Numbered from the stretch's first letter, positions 32,853-44,342 are shown. The stretch: 64,000 bases of DNA from an uncultured Oscillibacter sp. (GCA_910583785.1 CAJTZK010000004.1:182427-246426); one strand, 5' to 3'. Numbers and translations: made by a program. Notes: generated by a model from the letters alone, not told the origin.

Positions 32853-33233
32853 ATGAAATACGATTGGCTGGACGCATACCTCCTCTCCCTCCCCGGGGCG
32901 GAGAAGGACTACAAGCCCGAATGGGCCTGGTTCCGGTATAGGATCCGGGGCAAGCTCTTTGCCGCCGTCTGCTCCCCCCAGGGGATGAAGGACGGGGCGT
33001 ATAACGGGCACGACCTGGTAAACCTGAAATGCGAGCCCGTCCGGGGCGAAATCCTCCGGGCGGCCCACTCGGAGATTCTGCCGGGGTTCTATTGCGACAA
33101 GCGGAACTGGATTGCCTGCCTTTTGGACGGGGAATTGCCGGATGAGATTCTCCGGGAGCTCTGCGCGGAGTCCCACAGGCTGGTTTTGAAGAAGCTGCCC
33201 AAGTATGTGCAGCGGGAGATTTTGGGAGAATAG
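32853..33233 (+). CDS. MmcQ/YjbR family protein
   Basis: The 126-residue protein shows the small MmcQ/YjbR fold: LLSLPGAEKDYKPEWAWFRYRIRGKLFAAVC, HDLVNLKCEP, and the C-terminal DKRNWIACLLDGELPDEILRELCAESHRLVLKKLPK. This double-wing DNA-binding-like fold (CyaY-like) has no established function. Its stop codon is immediately followed by the start of the DMT transporter, so the two are translationally coupled. I see no strong promoter between uvrB and this gene. Confidence 0.88.
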   Translation: MKYDWLDAYLLSLPGAEKDYKPEWAWFRYRIRGKLFAAVCSPQGMKDGAYNGHDLVNLKCEPVRGEILRAAHSEILPGFYCDKRNWIACLLDGELPDEILRELCAESHRLVLKKLPKYVQREILGE

Positions 33234-34106
33234 ATGGAGACGCAAAAAAGAGCCCCGGCCAGCGCCGCGATTCTGGCGGCGGCGGTCCTGTGGGGCGTCA
33301 TTGGCTTGTGGAACCGGACCCTGATGGCGGCGGGCCTTTCGCCTCTTTCCATCGTCGTGGTGCGGAACCTGGGGGGAATGCTTCTCCTGGCGGCGTTCTT
33401 CGCCGTGAAGGACCGGAGCGTCTTCCGGGTGGAGCGGCGGCACCTCAAATATTTTCTCGGCACCGGCGTGGCCAGCGTGGTGTTTTTCACCGTGTGCTAC
33501 TTCTCCTGCCAGAAGCTCTGCTCCCTGGCGGCGGCCTCCATTTTGCTCTACACAGCCCCCTCCTTCGTGGTGATTCTGTCCGCCGTTTTGTGGAAGGAGC
33601 CGGTGACCGGGAAAAAGCTCCTGGCCCTGGGCCTGACCCTGCTGGGCTGCGCGTGCGTCTGCGGCGTGTTCAGCGGCGGGCTGTCCGTCACAATCCCCGG
33701 CGTCCTCCTGGGCCTGGGGTCCGGGTTCTTCTACGCGCTGTACAGCATTTTCGGCCGGTACGCCCTGGCCCACTACCCGCCCCTGACGGTGACGGTCTGG
33801 ACCTTCCTCTTCGCGGGCCCGGCCTCCCTGGTCCTGATCCGCCCGGCGGAGCTGGCGGGGACTTTCGGCGGGAACCCCGGCCTCTGGGGGACGGCCCTGG
33901 CCCTGGCGGTGTTCTCCACCGCCATACCCTACCTTCTTTATACCTGGGGCCTTGCCCGGACAGAGCCGGGGAAAGCCTCCATCCTGGCCAGCCTGGAGCC
34001 GGTGGCGGCCACCCTGACGGGCGTGCTGGCCTTTGGCGAGACCCTGGGGCCGCTGACGGCCCTGGGGATTCTCTGCGTCCTGGCGGGCGTGATCATTTTG
34101 AGGTGA
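33234..34106 (+). CDS. EamA/DMT-family transporter
   Basis: The 290-residue protein has ten predicted transmembrane helices in two EamA repeats (AILAAAVLWGVIGLWNR at the start; second repeat from about residue 150, GVLLGLGSGFFYALYSIFGRYAL). The family exports amino acids or other small metabolites. The ATG directly follows the preceding stop codon (TAGATG), and the next gene starts three bases after this stop, giving a tight MmcQ, DMT, YbaK operon. The substrate is unknown. Confidence 0.92.
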   Translation: METQKRAPASAAILAAAVLWGVIGLWNRTLMAAGLSPLSIVVVRNLGGMLLLAAFFAVKDRSVFRVERRHLKYFLGTGVASVVFFTVCYFSCQKLCSLAAASILLYTAPSFVVILSAVLWKEPVTGKKLLALGLTLLGCACVCGVFSGGLSVTIPGVLLGLGSGFFYALYSIFGRYALAHYPPLTVTVWTFLFAGPASLVLIRPAELAGTFGGNPGLWGTALALAVFSTAIPYLLYTWGLARTEPGKASILASLEPVAATLTGVLAFGETLGPLTALGILCVLAGVIILR

Positions 34107-34109
34107 ACC

Positions 34110-34607
34110 ATGGCAAAGAAAAAGGACGAGAAAACCAATGTAATGCGCATCCTGGACCAGAAAAAGATCCCCTATATCCCCCATTTCTATGAGGAGGAAG
34201 AGGGCCCGGAGGGCACCCGGGACTATGGGGTCCACGTGGCCCAGGCCCTGGGGCAGGACCCCAAGCGGGCCTTTAAGACCCTGGTGGCCAAAGGAGCCTC
34301 GGGGACCTATCACGTGTTCGACATCCCCACGCCGGACAGCCTGGACCTGAAAAAGGCGGCCAAGGCGGCGGGGGAGAAATCCATCGACCTTCTGCCGGTG
34401 AAGGATATCACCGCCGTAACGGGGTACATCCGGGGCGGATGCAGCCCGGTGGGCATGAAGAAGCAGTATCCCACCATTTTTCACCAGACGGCCCTGGAGT
34501 TTGAAACCATCTACGTGTCCGCCGGGAAGATCGGCGCCCAGGTGGAGGTGGAGCCCCGGGCGCTGTTAGGCCTTCTCCGGGCGGAAACGGCGGATATCGT
34601 CGTTTAA
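34110..34607 (+). CDS. ybaK: Cys-tRNA(Pro) deacylase YbaK/EbsC
   Basis: The 165-residue protein matches YbaK: NVMRILDQKKIPYIPHFYE at the start, HVAQALGQDPKRAFKTLVAKG, then KKAAKAAGEKSIDLLPVKDITAVTGYIRGGCSPVGMKKQYPT (residues about 89-130), where GYxRGGCSPxG(M/L)KK is the family signature. It hydrolyses mischarged Cys-tRNA(Pro) in trans. Last gene of the three-gene operon. Its end overlaps the convergent 85-residue ORF by 42 bases. Confidence 0.95.
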   Translation: MAKKKDEKTNVMRILDQKKIPYIPHFYEEEEGPEGTRDYGVHVAQALGQDPKRAFKTLVAKGASGTYHVFDIPTPDSLDLKKAAKAAGEKSIDLLPVKDITAVTGYIRGGCSPVGMKKQYPTIFHQTALEFETIYVSAGKIGAQVEVEPRALLGLLRAETADIVV

Positions 34608-34823
34608 GAGGGCGAGGCCCAAGCGGAAGCCGACGGCGAAAGACGCCGGGGCCCAATGCTGGTAGTAGTCCAGGAGTCCATCGGCAATACGATAGCGAAC
34701 CTTTCCGTCAATGGGAAAAGTCCCCAGCCATTTTTCCAGCTCCGCCTCGTCAAACCCGTGCCCCATTTCCCTTAGTATGGTTTCGCCGTAGGTATCAAAA
34801 AGTCTTTGTTCGACTGCAAGCAT
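34566..34823 (-). CDS. Small hypothetical protein divergent from an XRE regulator
   Basis: The 85-residue soluble protein starts MLAVEQRLFDTYGETILREMGHGFDEAELEKWLG in its first 34 residues and contains ASFAVGFRLGLALLNDDI, a pattern seen in many short clostridial proteins of unknown role. It shares a 78-base control region carrying a long palindrome with the divergent XRE gene. Its 3' end overlaps ybaK antisense by 42 bases. Real coding is supported by its good codon bias and shared operator; function unknown. Confidence 0.7.
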   Translation of the reverse strand: MLAVEQRLFDTYGETILREMGHGFDEAELEKWLGTFPIDGKVRYRIADGLLDYYQHWAPASFAVGFRLGLALLNDDIRRFRPEKA

Positions 34824-34846
34824 AGCCAGCCCCCCAAAACGAAGTG

Positions 34847-34875
34847 AAATGTCATATTTTCATTATATGACATTT
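34847..34875. promoter_or_regulatory. Long operator palindrome between the 85-residue ORF and the XRE gene
   Basis: AAATGTCATAT, seven bases, ATATGACATTT: perfect 11-bp arms. It overlaps the likely -10 region of both divergent genes, so the adjacent XRE protein may control both. Confidence 0.75.
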
Positions 34876-34901
34876 TGTTTCGCATGTCAAGGAGAAATTT
34901 T

Positions 34902-35120
34902 ATGAATCAACTGGAGATTTTAGGCCATCGCCTTCAGATTCTCCGTAAGGAAAAAAAGCAGCGGCAAAAGGATATGGGGGATTTCCTCGACATGACGCTC
35001 CGCAATTATCAGAGAATGGAAAAGGGAGAAATTAACGTCCAAGCCTTGACATTATGCACCCTGGCGGATTATTTTGGGGTGAGTACCGATTATCTGCTGG
35101 GGCGGTCTGAGGAGAGATAG
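34902..35120 (+). CDS. XRE-family regulator
   Basis: The 72-residue protein contains a helix-turn-helix: LGHRLQILRKEKKQRQKDMGDFL, DMTLRNYQRMEKGEINVQALTL, then LADYFGVSTDYLLGRS. It is a single-domain regulator similar in length to the one at 27460. The start was set at ATGAATCAAC, preceded by AAGGAG. It is AT-richer than neighbouring genes and divergent from the 85-residue ORF, suggesting a small acquired module. Confidence 0.9.
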   Translation: MNQLEILGHRLQILRKEKKQRQKDMGDFLDMTLRNYQRMEKGEINVQALTLCTLADYFGVSTDYLLGRSEER

Positions 35121-35602
35121 GGGGAAACCTGGGGGAGGGCGGGCACACAGGCCCGCCCCTACAGGGTGTTCTATTGATTGAAAGGCAATTCCTGGAGAAT
35201 AGCCTGACCAGGGGGTCAGGCCCCACAGGGTGGTCTATCGATAGAAAGGCAGTCCCGGAAAAAGGCGGACATCCACCCCCTACCACCAGATTAGCGGCAG
35301 CGAAAAGAGAAGAGAGTCCATTCGATAATCTCCAACCCCCCGCTCAGACTACGCCGCGGGCAGAAGGCATGCGTACCCGGAGGAAGCACCCCTTGCGCGT
35401 CCCCCGTCCCTCGTCCCCCCCCGCAGGGGCGATCCTTCTTTTTCTCTTTTGGACCGTGCACGGCCCGTTTTCTCGTTTTCTTCTGGAAGAAAAAGAGAAA
35501 ATGGGGGGTGCAATGCACCAGCCATCCTCATGGCTGAAATCCCCCCGCCCGAAGGGCGAGAACAACCCTCCCCCTGGCAGGGGGAAAACAAGGAGCCCCC
35601 CT
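35121..35602 (+). other. Gene-free 480-base spacer before uvrA, with repeats
   Basis: No gene is supported. It holds one copy of a short GC palindromic repeat (35137-35158). It also has an imperfect direct repeat of about 35 bases starting ACAGGGTGTTCTATTGAT (from 35161) and ACAGGGTGGTCTATCGAT (from 35224). Further on is a purine/pyrimidine-skewed stretch containing CTTCTTTTTCTCTTTT and AAGAAAAAGAGAAAA, which can pair with each other. Confidence 0.5.
35137..35159. repeat. Short palindromic intergenic repeat, copy 1
   Basis: GGGCGGGC pairs with GCCCGCCC across ACACAG and is followed by CCTAC. A close relative sits at 53289-53312 (21 of 24 positions identical by eye). Confidence 0.6.
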
Positions 35603-38431
<2,829 letters not shown>

Positions 38432-38642
38432 AATCCTTTTAGCGCAGCATGCCTCCTCTTAAAATAGGAATTTTAATACCACCAATATTACTCATTAAAT
38501 AATACCTGCCGAAACCTGCCGAGGAGTTTTTGACGCCCAAAGCCGTGGGGGTTTTCCCCACAGTAACCGCCCCACCCGAAGGGCGGGAAGCAGCCCCCAT
38601 CCGGGGCCCCAAAAAATGCTCATGGAAAGTTGAGGATCACCT

Positions 38643-39542
38643 ATGCCTGAAATCAAACAAGTTGTCATGGTCACCGTCTGCGGACGGCCCAACGTGGGCA
38701 AGTCCAGCCTCACCAACGCCCTGGTGGGGGAAAAGATCGCCATCGTCTCCAACAAGGCCCAGACCACCCGGAACCGCATCTATGGTGTGGCCTGCCGGGA
38801 GGACACCCAGTTCATCCTCCTGGACACCCCGGGCCTCCACCGCCCCAAGTCCGCCCTGGGGGACTATATGGTCAAGGTCGTCACCGCCAGCCTTTCCGAC
38901 GTGGACTGCGCCCTCCTCCTGGTGGAGCCCATCCCCCACGTGGGTGGGCCGGAGAAGGCCCTCATTGACCGCATCCGGGAGGAAAAGCTCCCCTGTATCC
39001 TGGCCGTCAACAAGATTGACACCGTGGAGCCCGCGGAGCTGCTCCCTGTCATCGCCGCTTACAGCGGGGCCTGGGACGGCTTCGACGCCATCATACCCAT
39101 TTCCGCCCGCACGGGCGACGGCCTGGGGGAACTGATGGCGGAACTCCGGAAGTACGCCCAGGAGGGGCCCCAGCTCTTCCCGGACGGGCAGACCTCCGAC
39201 CAGCCGGAGCGGCAGGTGATGGGGGAGCTTTTGCGGGAAAAGCTGCTCCTCTGCCTGGACAAGGAAATCCCCCACGGCACCGCCGTGGAGATCACGAAAT
39301 TCTCCGAGCGGGACTCCGGCGTGGTGGACGTGGGGGCCACCATCTACTGCGAAAAGGCCAGCCACAAGGGCATCATCATCGGCAAGCAGGGGGCCATGCT
39401 GAAAAAAATCAGCTCCCTGGCCCGGCATGACATGGAGAAATTCATGGGCACCCAGATTTATCTGGAAACCTGGGTGAAGGTCAAGGAGAACTGGCGGGAC
39501 AACGTGAACTACGTCCGCAGCCTGGGCTACCGGGAGGATTGA
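38643..39542 (+). CDS. era: GTPase Era
   Basis: The 299-residue GTPase is required for 30S maturation. It has G1 GRPNVGKSSL, G2 KAQTTRNRI, G3 DTPGLHRPK, G4 NKID and G5 SARTG. The C-terminal KH domain (VKVKENWRDNVNYVRSLGY region, preceded by IIIGKQGAMLKKI) binds the 16S rRNA 3' end. It heads an era, PNPOx-like, yqzL, recO, mutS2 cluster. The 210 bases before it include an AT-rich patch with CCTGCCGAAACCTGCCGA tandem copies and no gene. Confidence 0.98.
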   Translation: MPEIKQVVMVTVCGRPNVGKSSLTNALVGEKIAIVSNKAQTTRNRIYGVACREDTQFILLDTPGLHRPKSALGDYMVKVVTASLSDVDCALLLVEPIPHVGGPEKALIDRIREEKLPCILAVNKIDTVEPAELLPVIAAYSGAWDGFDAIIPISARTGDGLGELMAELRKYAQEGPQLFPDGQTSDQPERQVMGELLREKLLLCLDKEIPHGTAVEITKFSERDSGVVDVGATIYCEKASHKGIIIGKQGAMLKKISSLARHDMEKFMGTQIYLETWVKVKENWRDNVNYVRSLGYRED

Positions 39543-39546
39543 GTCC

Positions 39547-39969
39547 ATGCGGGACCCGGAAAAGACCGTAGGCGGCATGGCTGGCAAGGCCAGGACCGTC
39601 TATCTCAGCTATATCGACAGCCGGGGCTTCCCCGCTACCCGGGCCATGCTGGCTCCCCGGGAGCGGGAGGGCATCCGGGTGTTCTGGTTCAGCACGAATA
39701 CCTCCTCGCAGAAGGTGGCGGCCTTCCGGAGGAATCCCAAGGGGAGCATCTATTTCGTGGACCGTCTCTTTTTCCGGGGCGCCAGCCTCTCCGGCACCGT
39801 GGAGGTGCTGGAGGACCCGGAGAGCAAGGAACGCCTCTGGCGGCGCGGAGACACCATGTATTATTCCCGGGGCGTCACGGACCCGGATTACTGCGTGCTG
39901 AAATTCACGGCGGAAAGGGGCCACTATTACAGCCATTTCAAAAGCGTGGATTTCACAATTCCAGATTGA
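39547..39969 (+). CDS. Pyridoxamine 5'-phosphate oxidase-family flavoprotein
   Basis: The 140-residue protein has the split-barrel FMN-binding fold: YLSYIDSRGFPATRAMLAP, VFWFSTNTSSQKVAAFRRNPKGSIYFVD (about 46-73), and GTVEVLEDPESKERLWRRGD. This resembles general-stress-protein-26-like members rather than true PdxH. It lies 4 bases after era and is probably in the same operon, an insertion in the usual era-yqzL-recO order. Substrate unknown. Confidence 0.85.
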   Translation: MRDPEKTVGGMAGKARTVYLSYIDSRGFPATRAMLAPREREGIRVFWFSTNTSSQKVAAFRRNPKGSIYFVDRLFFRGASLSGTVEVLEDPESKERLWRRGDTMYYSRGVTDPDYCVLKFTAERGHYYSHFKSVDFTIPD

Positions 39970-40035
39970 CCGGAACTTTCCAGGTATGCCGGTTCGACAG
40001 CCTTCGCAGACTATGCCCAAAAGGAGGTCTGCGAC

Positions 40036-40149
40036 ATGGAACACATGGAACCCGCGCCCCTGTGGGAACTCTTCTGCCTGACTGGGGAGCCCCTGGCCTA
40101 TATGCTTTTCCGGTCGGCGGAGGACGAAAAAGAAAACAATTTGTCATAA
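40036..40149 (+). CDS. yqzL: YqzL family small protein
   Basis: The 37-residue protein begins MEHMEPAPLWELFCLTGE and continues PLAYMLFRSAED, closely following the B. subtilis YqzL pattern WxxFxxTGxxxxYLLFKE. Its position between era and recO is the same as in B. subtilis. An AAAAGGAGG lies 8 bases upstream. The function of YqzL is unknown. Confidence 0.8.
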   Translation: MEHMEPAPLWELFCLTGEPLAYMLFRSAEDEKENNLS

Positions 40150-40192
40150 ACGGAGAGAACATTACTCTCCGTACATAAAGGAGGGGACCGCC

Positions 40193-40939
40193 GTGGCGGG
40201 AACGCCTTATTTTGTGGACCGCGGCGTGGTCCTCCGGGAGACGGAGACCAAGGAGACGGACAAAATCCTGACGCTCCTGACCTGGGAGCAGGGGAAAATC
40301 GGGGTCATCGCCCGGGGGGCACGGCGGAAGAACTGCAAATTTGCCGCCGCAGCCCAGCCCCTGGCCTATTCCGAGTGGACCCTTTACCAGCGGAAGGACT
40401 GGCATTACGCCAGCGACGCGTCCACCCTGGACCTCTTTGACGGCCTCCGGAGGGATTTGAAGGCCCTGGCTTTGGGCTGCTATATGGCGGAACTGGCGGA
40501 GGCCGTCTGCCCGGAGGACGTTCCCGCCCCGGAGCTGCTGCGGCACCTCCTCAACGGGCTGTATGCCCTTTCTGCTTTACACAAGCCCCCCGCCCTGGTG
40601 AAGCCCGCTTTTGAGCTGCGGCTCTTGTGCCTGGCGGGGTATGAGCCCCTGGCGGACGCCTGCGCCCTCTGCGGCCGGGAGGACCCGGAGGACCCGGTGC
40701 TGGATACCGCCCAGGGGGTGCTCCGCTGCCGGGGCTGTGGCGGGGGAGGGGGGCGGCCTCTCTGCCCGGACTCCCTGGCGGCCCTGCGGCATATTGTCTA
40801 TGGGGACCCCAGGCGGCTGTACGCTTTCCGGCTGGGGGAGGAGCCCCTGGGCCGCCTGGCGGCGGCGGCGGAAGCCTTTCTCTGCGTCCAGCTGGAGCGG
40901 GGCTTTTCCACGCTGGATTTCTACAAAAGCCTTTTATGA
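40193..40939 (+). CDS. recO: DNA repair protein RecO
   Basis: The 248-residue protein has the N-terminal OB fold (FVDRGVVLRETETKETDKILTLLTWEQGKIGVIARGARR, residues about 7-45), a helical bundle, and a C-terminal zinc element CALCG...CRGCGG. It works with RecF/RecR to load RecA at gaps. The start codon is GTG, placed by AAGGAGGGG eight bases upstream. It is followed by mutS2 after 95 bases. Confidence 0.95.
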   Translation: MAGTPYFVDRGVVLRETETKETDKILTLLTWEQGKIGVIARGARRKNCKFAAAAQPLAYSEWTLYQRKDWHYASDASTLDLFDGLRRDLKALALGCYMAELAEAVCPEDVPAPELLRHLLNGLYALSALHKPPALVKPAFELRLLCLAGYEPLADACALCGREDPEDPVLDTAQGVLRCRGCGGGGGRPLCPDSLAALRHIVYGDPRRLYAFRLGEEPLGRLAAAAEAFLCVQLERGFSTLDFYKSLL

Positions 40940-41034
40940 GAGAGCGGCCACAACGGCTGCCAGTTCCGGGGAGGGAGGGGAGTCCTTCCGCCGGAAAGGC
41001 ATGAAAGCGGATTCCCGTAACAGGAGGAATTTCC

Positions 41035-43422
41035 ATGAGCGAGCTGTTTGAAAAATCCCTCCGCACCCTGGAGCTGCCCAGGGTGCTGCAATTACTGTCG
41101 GACCGGGCCGTCAGCGCGGAGGCCAAGGAGCGGGCCCTCCGGGTTTCCCCGGAGACGGAAGCGGAGGAGGTCCTCCGCCTCCTGGACCAGACCGACGCCG
41201 CCCGGCAGATGATCGGCCAGCGGGGGGCGCCTTCCTTTTCCGGCGTGAAGCCCGTGGGCGAGGCCCTGGACCGGGCGGACCGGGGGGGCAGCCTGAACAC
41301 CCGGGAGCTGCTGCGGATCGCGGACCTGCTCACCGCCGCCCGGCGGGCCAAGGAGTACTTTAATGACGACGCGGCGGAGAAAACCGCCATCGACCACCTG
41401 TTCCTCTCCCTCCACGGCAACCACTTCCTGGAGGACAAGATCAAGCGCTGCATCCCCGACGAGGACACCGTCGCCGACGCCGCTTCCCCGGAGCTGGCGG
41501 ACATCCGCCGCCACATGCGGGCCGCCCAGGCCAAGAGCCGCCAGATTCTCCAGAAGATCATCTCCTCCCCCAGCTACGCCAAGGTGCTCCAGGAGACCAT
41601 CATCACCCAGCGGGATGGCCGCTTCGTGGTACCGGTAAAGGCGGAGCAGAAGGGGAACCTCCCGGGCCTGGTCCATGACATCTCCTCCTCCGGGGCCACG
41701 GTCTTCGTGGAGCCCATGGGGGTGGTCCAGGCCAACAACGAGTACGTAGAGCTGGAGGCCAAGGAGCAGAAGGAAATCGAGCGCATCCTGGCGGAGCTCT
41801 CCGCCGAGGCCGCCGCCCACCGGGAGGACATCCAGTGGGACTACGACGCCCTGGTCCACCTGGACCTGATTTTCGCCCGGGGAGAGCTCAGCTACCAGAT
41901 GGACGGCGTGCGGCCGGAGGTCCGGCGGGACGCGGCCGTCCATCTCCGGAAGGCCCGGCATCCCCTGCTGGACCCCAAGACGGCGGTGCCCATTGACCTG
42001 GAACTGGGGGAGGCCTTTGACACCCTGGTCATCACGGGGCCCAACACCGGCGGCAAGACCGTGTCCCTGAAAACCCTGGGCCTCCTGACCCTCATGACCC
42101 AGTGCGGCCTCCATATTCCGGCAGCGGAGCGCAGCGCCATATCGGTCTATGGCCGGGTGCTGGCGGATATCGGCGACGAGCAGAGCATTGAGCAGAGCCT
42201 GTCCACCTTCTCCGCCCATATGACCAACATTGTGGGGATTCTAAAGGAGGCGGACGGGAAGAGCCTCATCCTCTTCGACGAGCTGGGGGCGGGCACGGAC
42301 CCGGTGGAGGGCGCGGCCCTGGCCATCGCCGTCATCCAGCACGTCCGGGCCAAGGGGGCCAAGGTGGCCGCCACTACCCACTACGCGGAGCTGAAAACCT
42401 TTGCCATGACCACCGCCGGGGTGGAGAACGCCTCCTGCGAGTTCAACGTGGAGACCCTGAGCCCCACCTACCGGCTCCTCACCGGCATCCCCGGCAAGTC
42501 CAACGCCTTCGCCATCTCCCGGCGGCTGGGGCTTCCCGAGGAGGTCATTGAAGCCGCCCAGACCCAAATGAGCGGGGACAGCGTCCGCTTCGAGGACATC
42601 CTGACCCAGCTGGAGGCGAAACGGCAGGCCCTGGAGAAACGGGACCTGGAGTCGGACCGCCTTTTCCGCCAGCGGGAGGAGGACGCCCGCAAGGCCCGGG
42701 AGTTCCGGGAACAGATGGAGCGGGCCAAGGAGAACGCCCGGAGCCGGGGGGAGGCGGAGGCCAAGCGCATCCTCCGGGACGCCAAAGCGGCGGCGGACCA
42801 GACCTTCAACGACTTGGCGGAGCTCCGGCGGCGGCAGGCCGCGGCGGATTCCGCCCAGAACATCAACGATGCCCAGGCTGCCATCCGGGCGGGGCTGAAC
42901 CAGGCGGAGGACCGCCTCCGCGGCGAAAAGGACCGCCCGGAGCCCATTCCCAAGCCCAGCCGCCCCATAGCCAAGGGGGACCTGGTAGAGTTCCCCGGCG
43001 TGCGCCAGCCCGCCGAGGTGATCTCCGTGGGAAAGGACGGCACCCTGCAATTAAAGGCGGGCGTGCTGAAAATGAAGGCCCAGGCATCCGAGGTCCGGCT
43101 CATCGAGGACGATGAGCGGGCCGCCCGGAAGCCCCAAGCCTCCGCCCGTTCCGGGGGAACCCGGCCCCTCCGTACCGCTGCCAGCCGGGAGCTGGACATC
43201 CGGGGGCTGGAGACCCTGGAGGCGGAGAGCGTGGTGGAGGGGTTCCTGTCCGCCGCCGTCATGGGCAAGCTGGAAACGGTTACCATCATCCATGGCAAGG
43301 GCACCGGGGCCCTGCGGAAGGCCGTCCACGACGTCCTCCGCCGGAACAAGGCGGTGAAGAGCTTCCGCCTGGGGGTCTATGGCGAGGGTGAGAGCGGGGT
43401 TACGGTGGTGACGATGAAGTGA
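41035..43422 (+). CDS. mutS2: Endonuclease MutS2
   Basis: The 795-residue protein contains the MutS-like core and ABC ATPase (Walker A GPNTGGKTVSLKTLG, then DELGAGTDPVEGAALA and ATTHYAELK). A long coiled coil follows at about 520-620 (QREEDARKAREFREQMERAKENARSRGEAEAKRIL region). The C-terminal Smr nuclease domain reads ELDIRGLETLEAESVVEGFL...IIHGKGTGALRKAVHDVL. It lacks the mismatch-recognition domain of MutS. It suppresses homologous recombination and splits collided ribosomes. The start follows CAGGAGG. Confidence 0.97.
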   Translation: MSELFEKSLRTLELPRVLQLLSDRAVSAEAKERALRVSPETEAEEVLRLLDQTDAARQMIGQRGAPSFSGVKPVGEALDRADRGGSLNTRELLRIADLLTAARRAKEYFNDDAAEKTAIDHLFLSLHGNHFLEDKIKRCIPDEDTVADAASPELADIRRHMRAAQAKSRQILQKIISSPSYAKVLQETIITQRDGRFVVPVKAEQKGNLPGLVHDISSSGATVFVEPMGVVQANNEYVELEAKEQKEIERILAELSAEAAAHREDIQWDYDALVHLDLIFARGELSYQMDGVRPEVRRDAAVHLRKARHPLLDPKTAVPIDLELGEAFDTLVITGPNTGGKTVSLKTLGLLTLMTQCGLHIPAAERSAISVYGRVLADIGDEQSIEQSLSTFSAHMTNIVGILKEADGKSLILFDELGAGTDPVEGAALAIAVIQHVRAKGAKVAATTHYAELKTFAMTTAGVENASCEFNVETLSPTYRLLTGIPGKSNAFAISRRLGLPEEVIEAAQTQMSGDSVRFEDILTQLEAKRQALEKRDLESDRLFRQREEDARKAREFREQMERAKENARSRGEAEAKRILRDAKAAADQTFNDLAELRRRQAAADSAQNINDAQAAIRAGLNQAEDRLRGEKDRPEPIPKPSRPIAKGDLVEFPGVRQPAEVISVGKDGTLQLKAGVLKMKAQASEVRLIEDDERAARKPQASARSGGTRPLRTAASRELDIRGLETLEAESVVEGFLSAAVMGKLETVTIIHGKGTGALRKAVHDVLRRNKAVKSFRLGVYGEGESGVTVVTMK

Positions 43423-43456
43423 GTTTCATAAAGTAGCTATATAACCAAAAAGTCTG

Positions 43457-43488
43457 CAAGGGTCCGCCTGAAATAGGTGGACCCTTGA
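43457..43488 (+). terminator. Hairpin after mutS2
   Basis: CAAGGGTCCGCCT pairs (one G-T) with AGGTGGACCCTTG. The following bases are A-rich, not T-rich, so it is a weak terminator on this strand. Confidence 0.45.
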
Positions 43489-43507
43489 AAAATATTCCGT
43501 CACATTG

Positions 43508-43536
43508 TTGCAAAGTCAACCAATATTTGCTATACT
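43508..43536 (+). promoter_or_regulatory. Promoter of the uridine phosphorylase gene
   Basis: TTGCAA, 17-base spacer, TATACT, 32 bases before the ATG. Confidence 0.8.
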
Positions 43537-43568
43537 GTTTCTACAATATCACAATAGAGGTGGTTGTT

Positions 43569-44342
43569 ATGCAAAAATTGGAAAAACAATTTCATATTGC
43601 CTGTACCGCTGGCGACATCGGCCGTTACTGCATCCTCCCCGGCGACCCGGGCCGGGTCCCCGCCATTTCCGCGTATTTCGACGGCGCGAAGCAGGTGGCT
43701 TATAACCGGGAATACAACGTCTGGACGGGCACGCTGCTGGGAGAGAAGGTGACGGCCTGCTCCACGGGTATCGGCGGGCCCTCCGCCTCCATCGCCATGG
43801 AGGAGCTCCACAAGTGCGGCGCGGACACCTTCATCCGCACAGGCACCTGCGGCGGCATCGACGTAAACGTCCAGTCCGGGGACATCGTGGTGGCCACCGG
43901 CGCCGTCCGGTTTGAGCACACCAGCCTGGAATACGCCCCCCTGGAGTTCCCCGCCGTGGCGGACTTCGGCATCGTGGACTGCCTGGTTCGGGCCACTAAG
44001 GCCCTGGGTTATCCCCTCCACACCGGCATCGTCCAGTGCAAGGACAGCTTTTACGGCCAGCACGACCCCGCCGCCTCCCCGGTGTACTACGAGCTCCAGC
44101 AGAAGTGGGAGAGCTGGAAGCGCCTGGGGGTGAAGGCCAGCGAGATGGAAAGCGCCGCTCTCTTCGTGGTGGCCGCCGCCCTGGGCTGCCGCTGCGGCAG
44201 CTGCTTCCACGTGGTCTGGAACCAGGAGCGGGAGGCCGCGGGCCTGGACCAGAAGATGAGCGAGGACACCTCTACCTCCGTCCGGGTGGCGGTGGAGGCC
44301 CTGAAGCTCCAGATCGAGGCGGACCGGGCTGCGGAAAAGTAA
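43569..44342 (+). CDS. udp: Uridine phosphorylase-like nucleoside phosphorylase
   Basis: The 257-residue protein of the PNP/UDP family has CILPGDPGRVPAI (phosphate and ribose binding), STGIGGPSASIAMEEL, IRTGTCGGI, CKDSFYGQ, and the active-site ASEMESAALFVVAAALG. It cleaves uridine to uracil and ribose 1-phosphate; a related nucleoside substrate is possible. The start ATGCAAAAATTG was chosen because it follows TAGAGGTGG and the promoter lies just upstream; the longer frame would start inside the promoter. Confidence 0.92.
   Translation: MQKLEKQFHIACTAGDIGRYCILPGDPGRVPAISAYFDGAKQVAYNREYNVWTGTLLGEKVTACSTGIGGPSASIAMEELHKCGADTFIRTGTCGGIDVNVQSGDIVVATGAVRFEHTSLEYAPLEFPAVADFGIVDCLVRATKALGYPLHTGIVQCKDSFYGQHDPAASPVYYELQQKWESWKRLGVKASEMESAALFVVAAALGCRCGSCFHVVWNQEREAAGLDQKMSEDTSTSVRVAVEALKLQIEADRAAEK

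Noticed and set aside
29848..32877. A 1009-codon minus-strand frame over radC and uvrB
   Set aside because: Composition (Leu/Gly/His/Val-rich) is that of an antisense shadow; uvrB motifs on the other strand are complete.
35174..35602. Extended N-terminus of uvrA starting 143 codons upstream
   Set aside because: The extra residues are low-complexity and the ribosome-binding site and family N-terminus both point to 35603.
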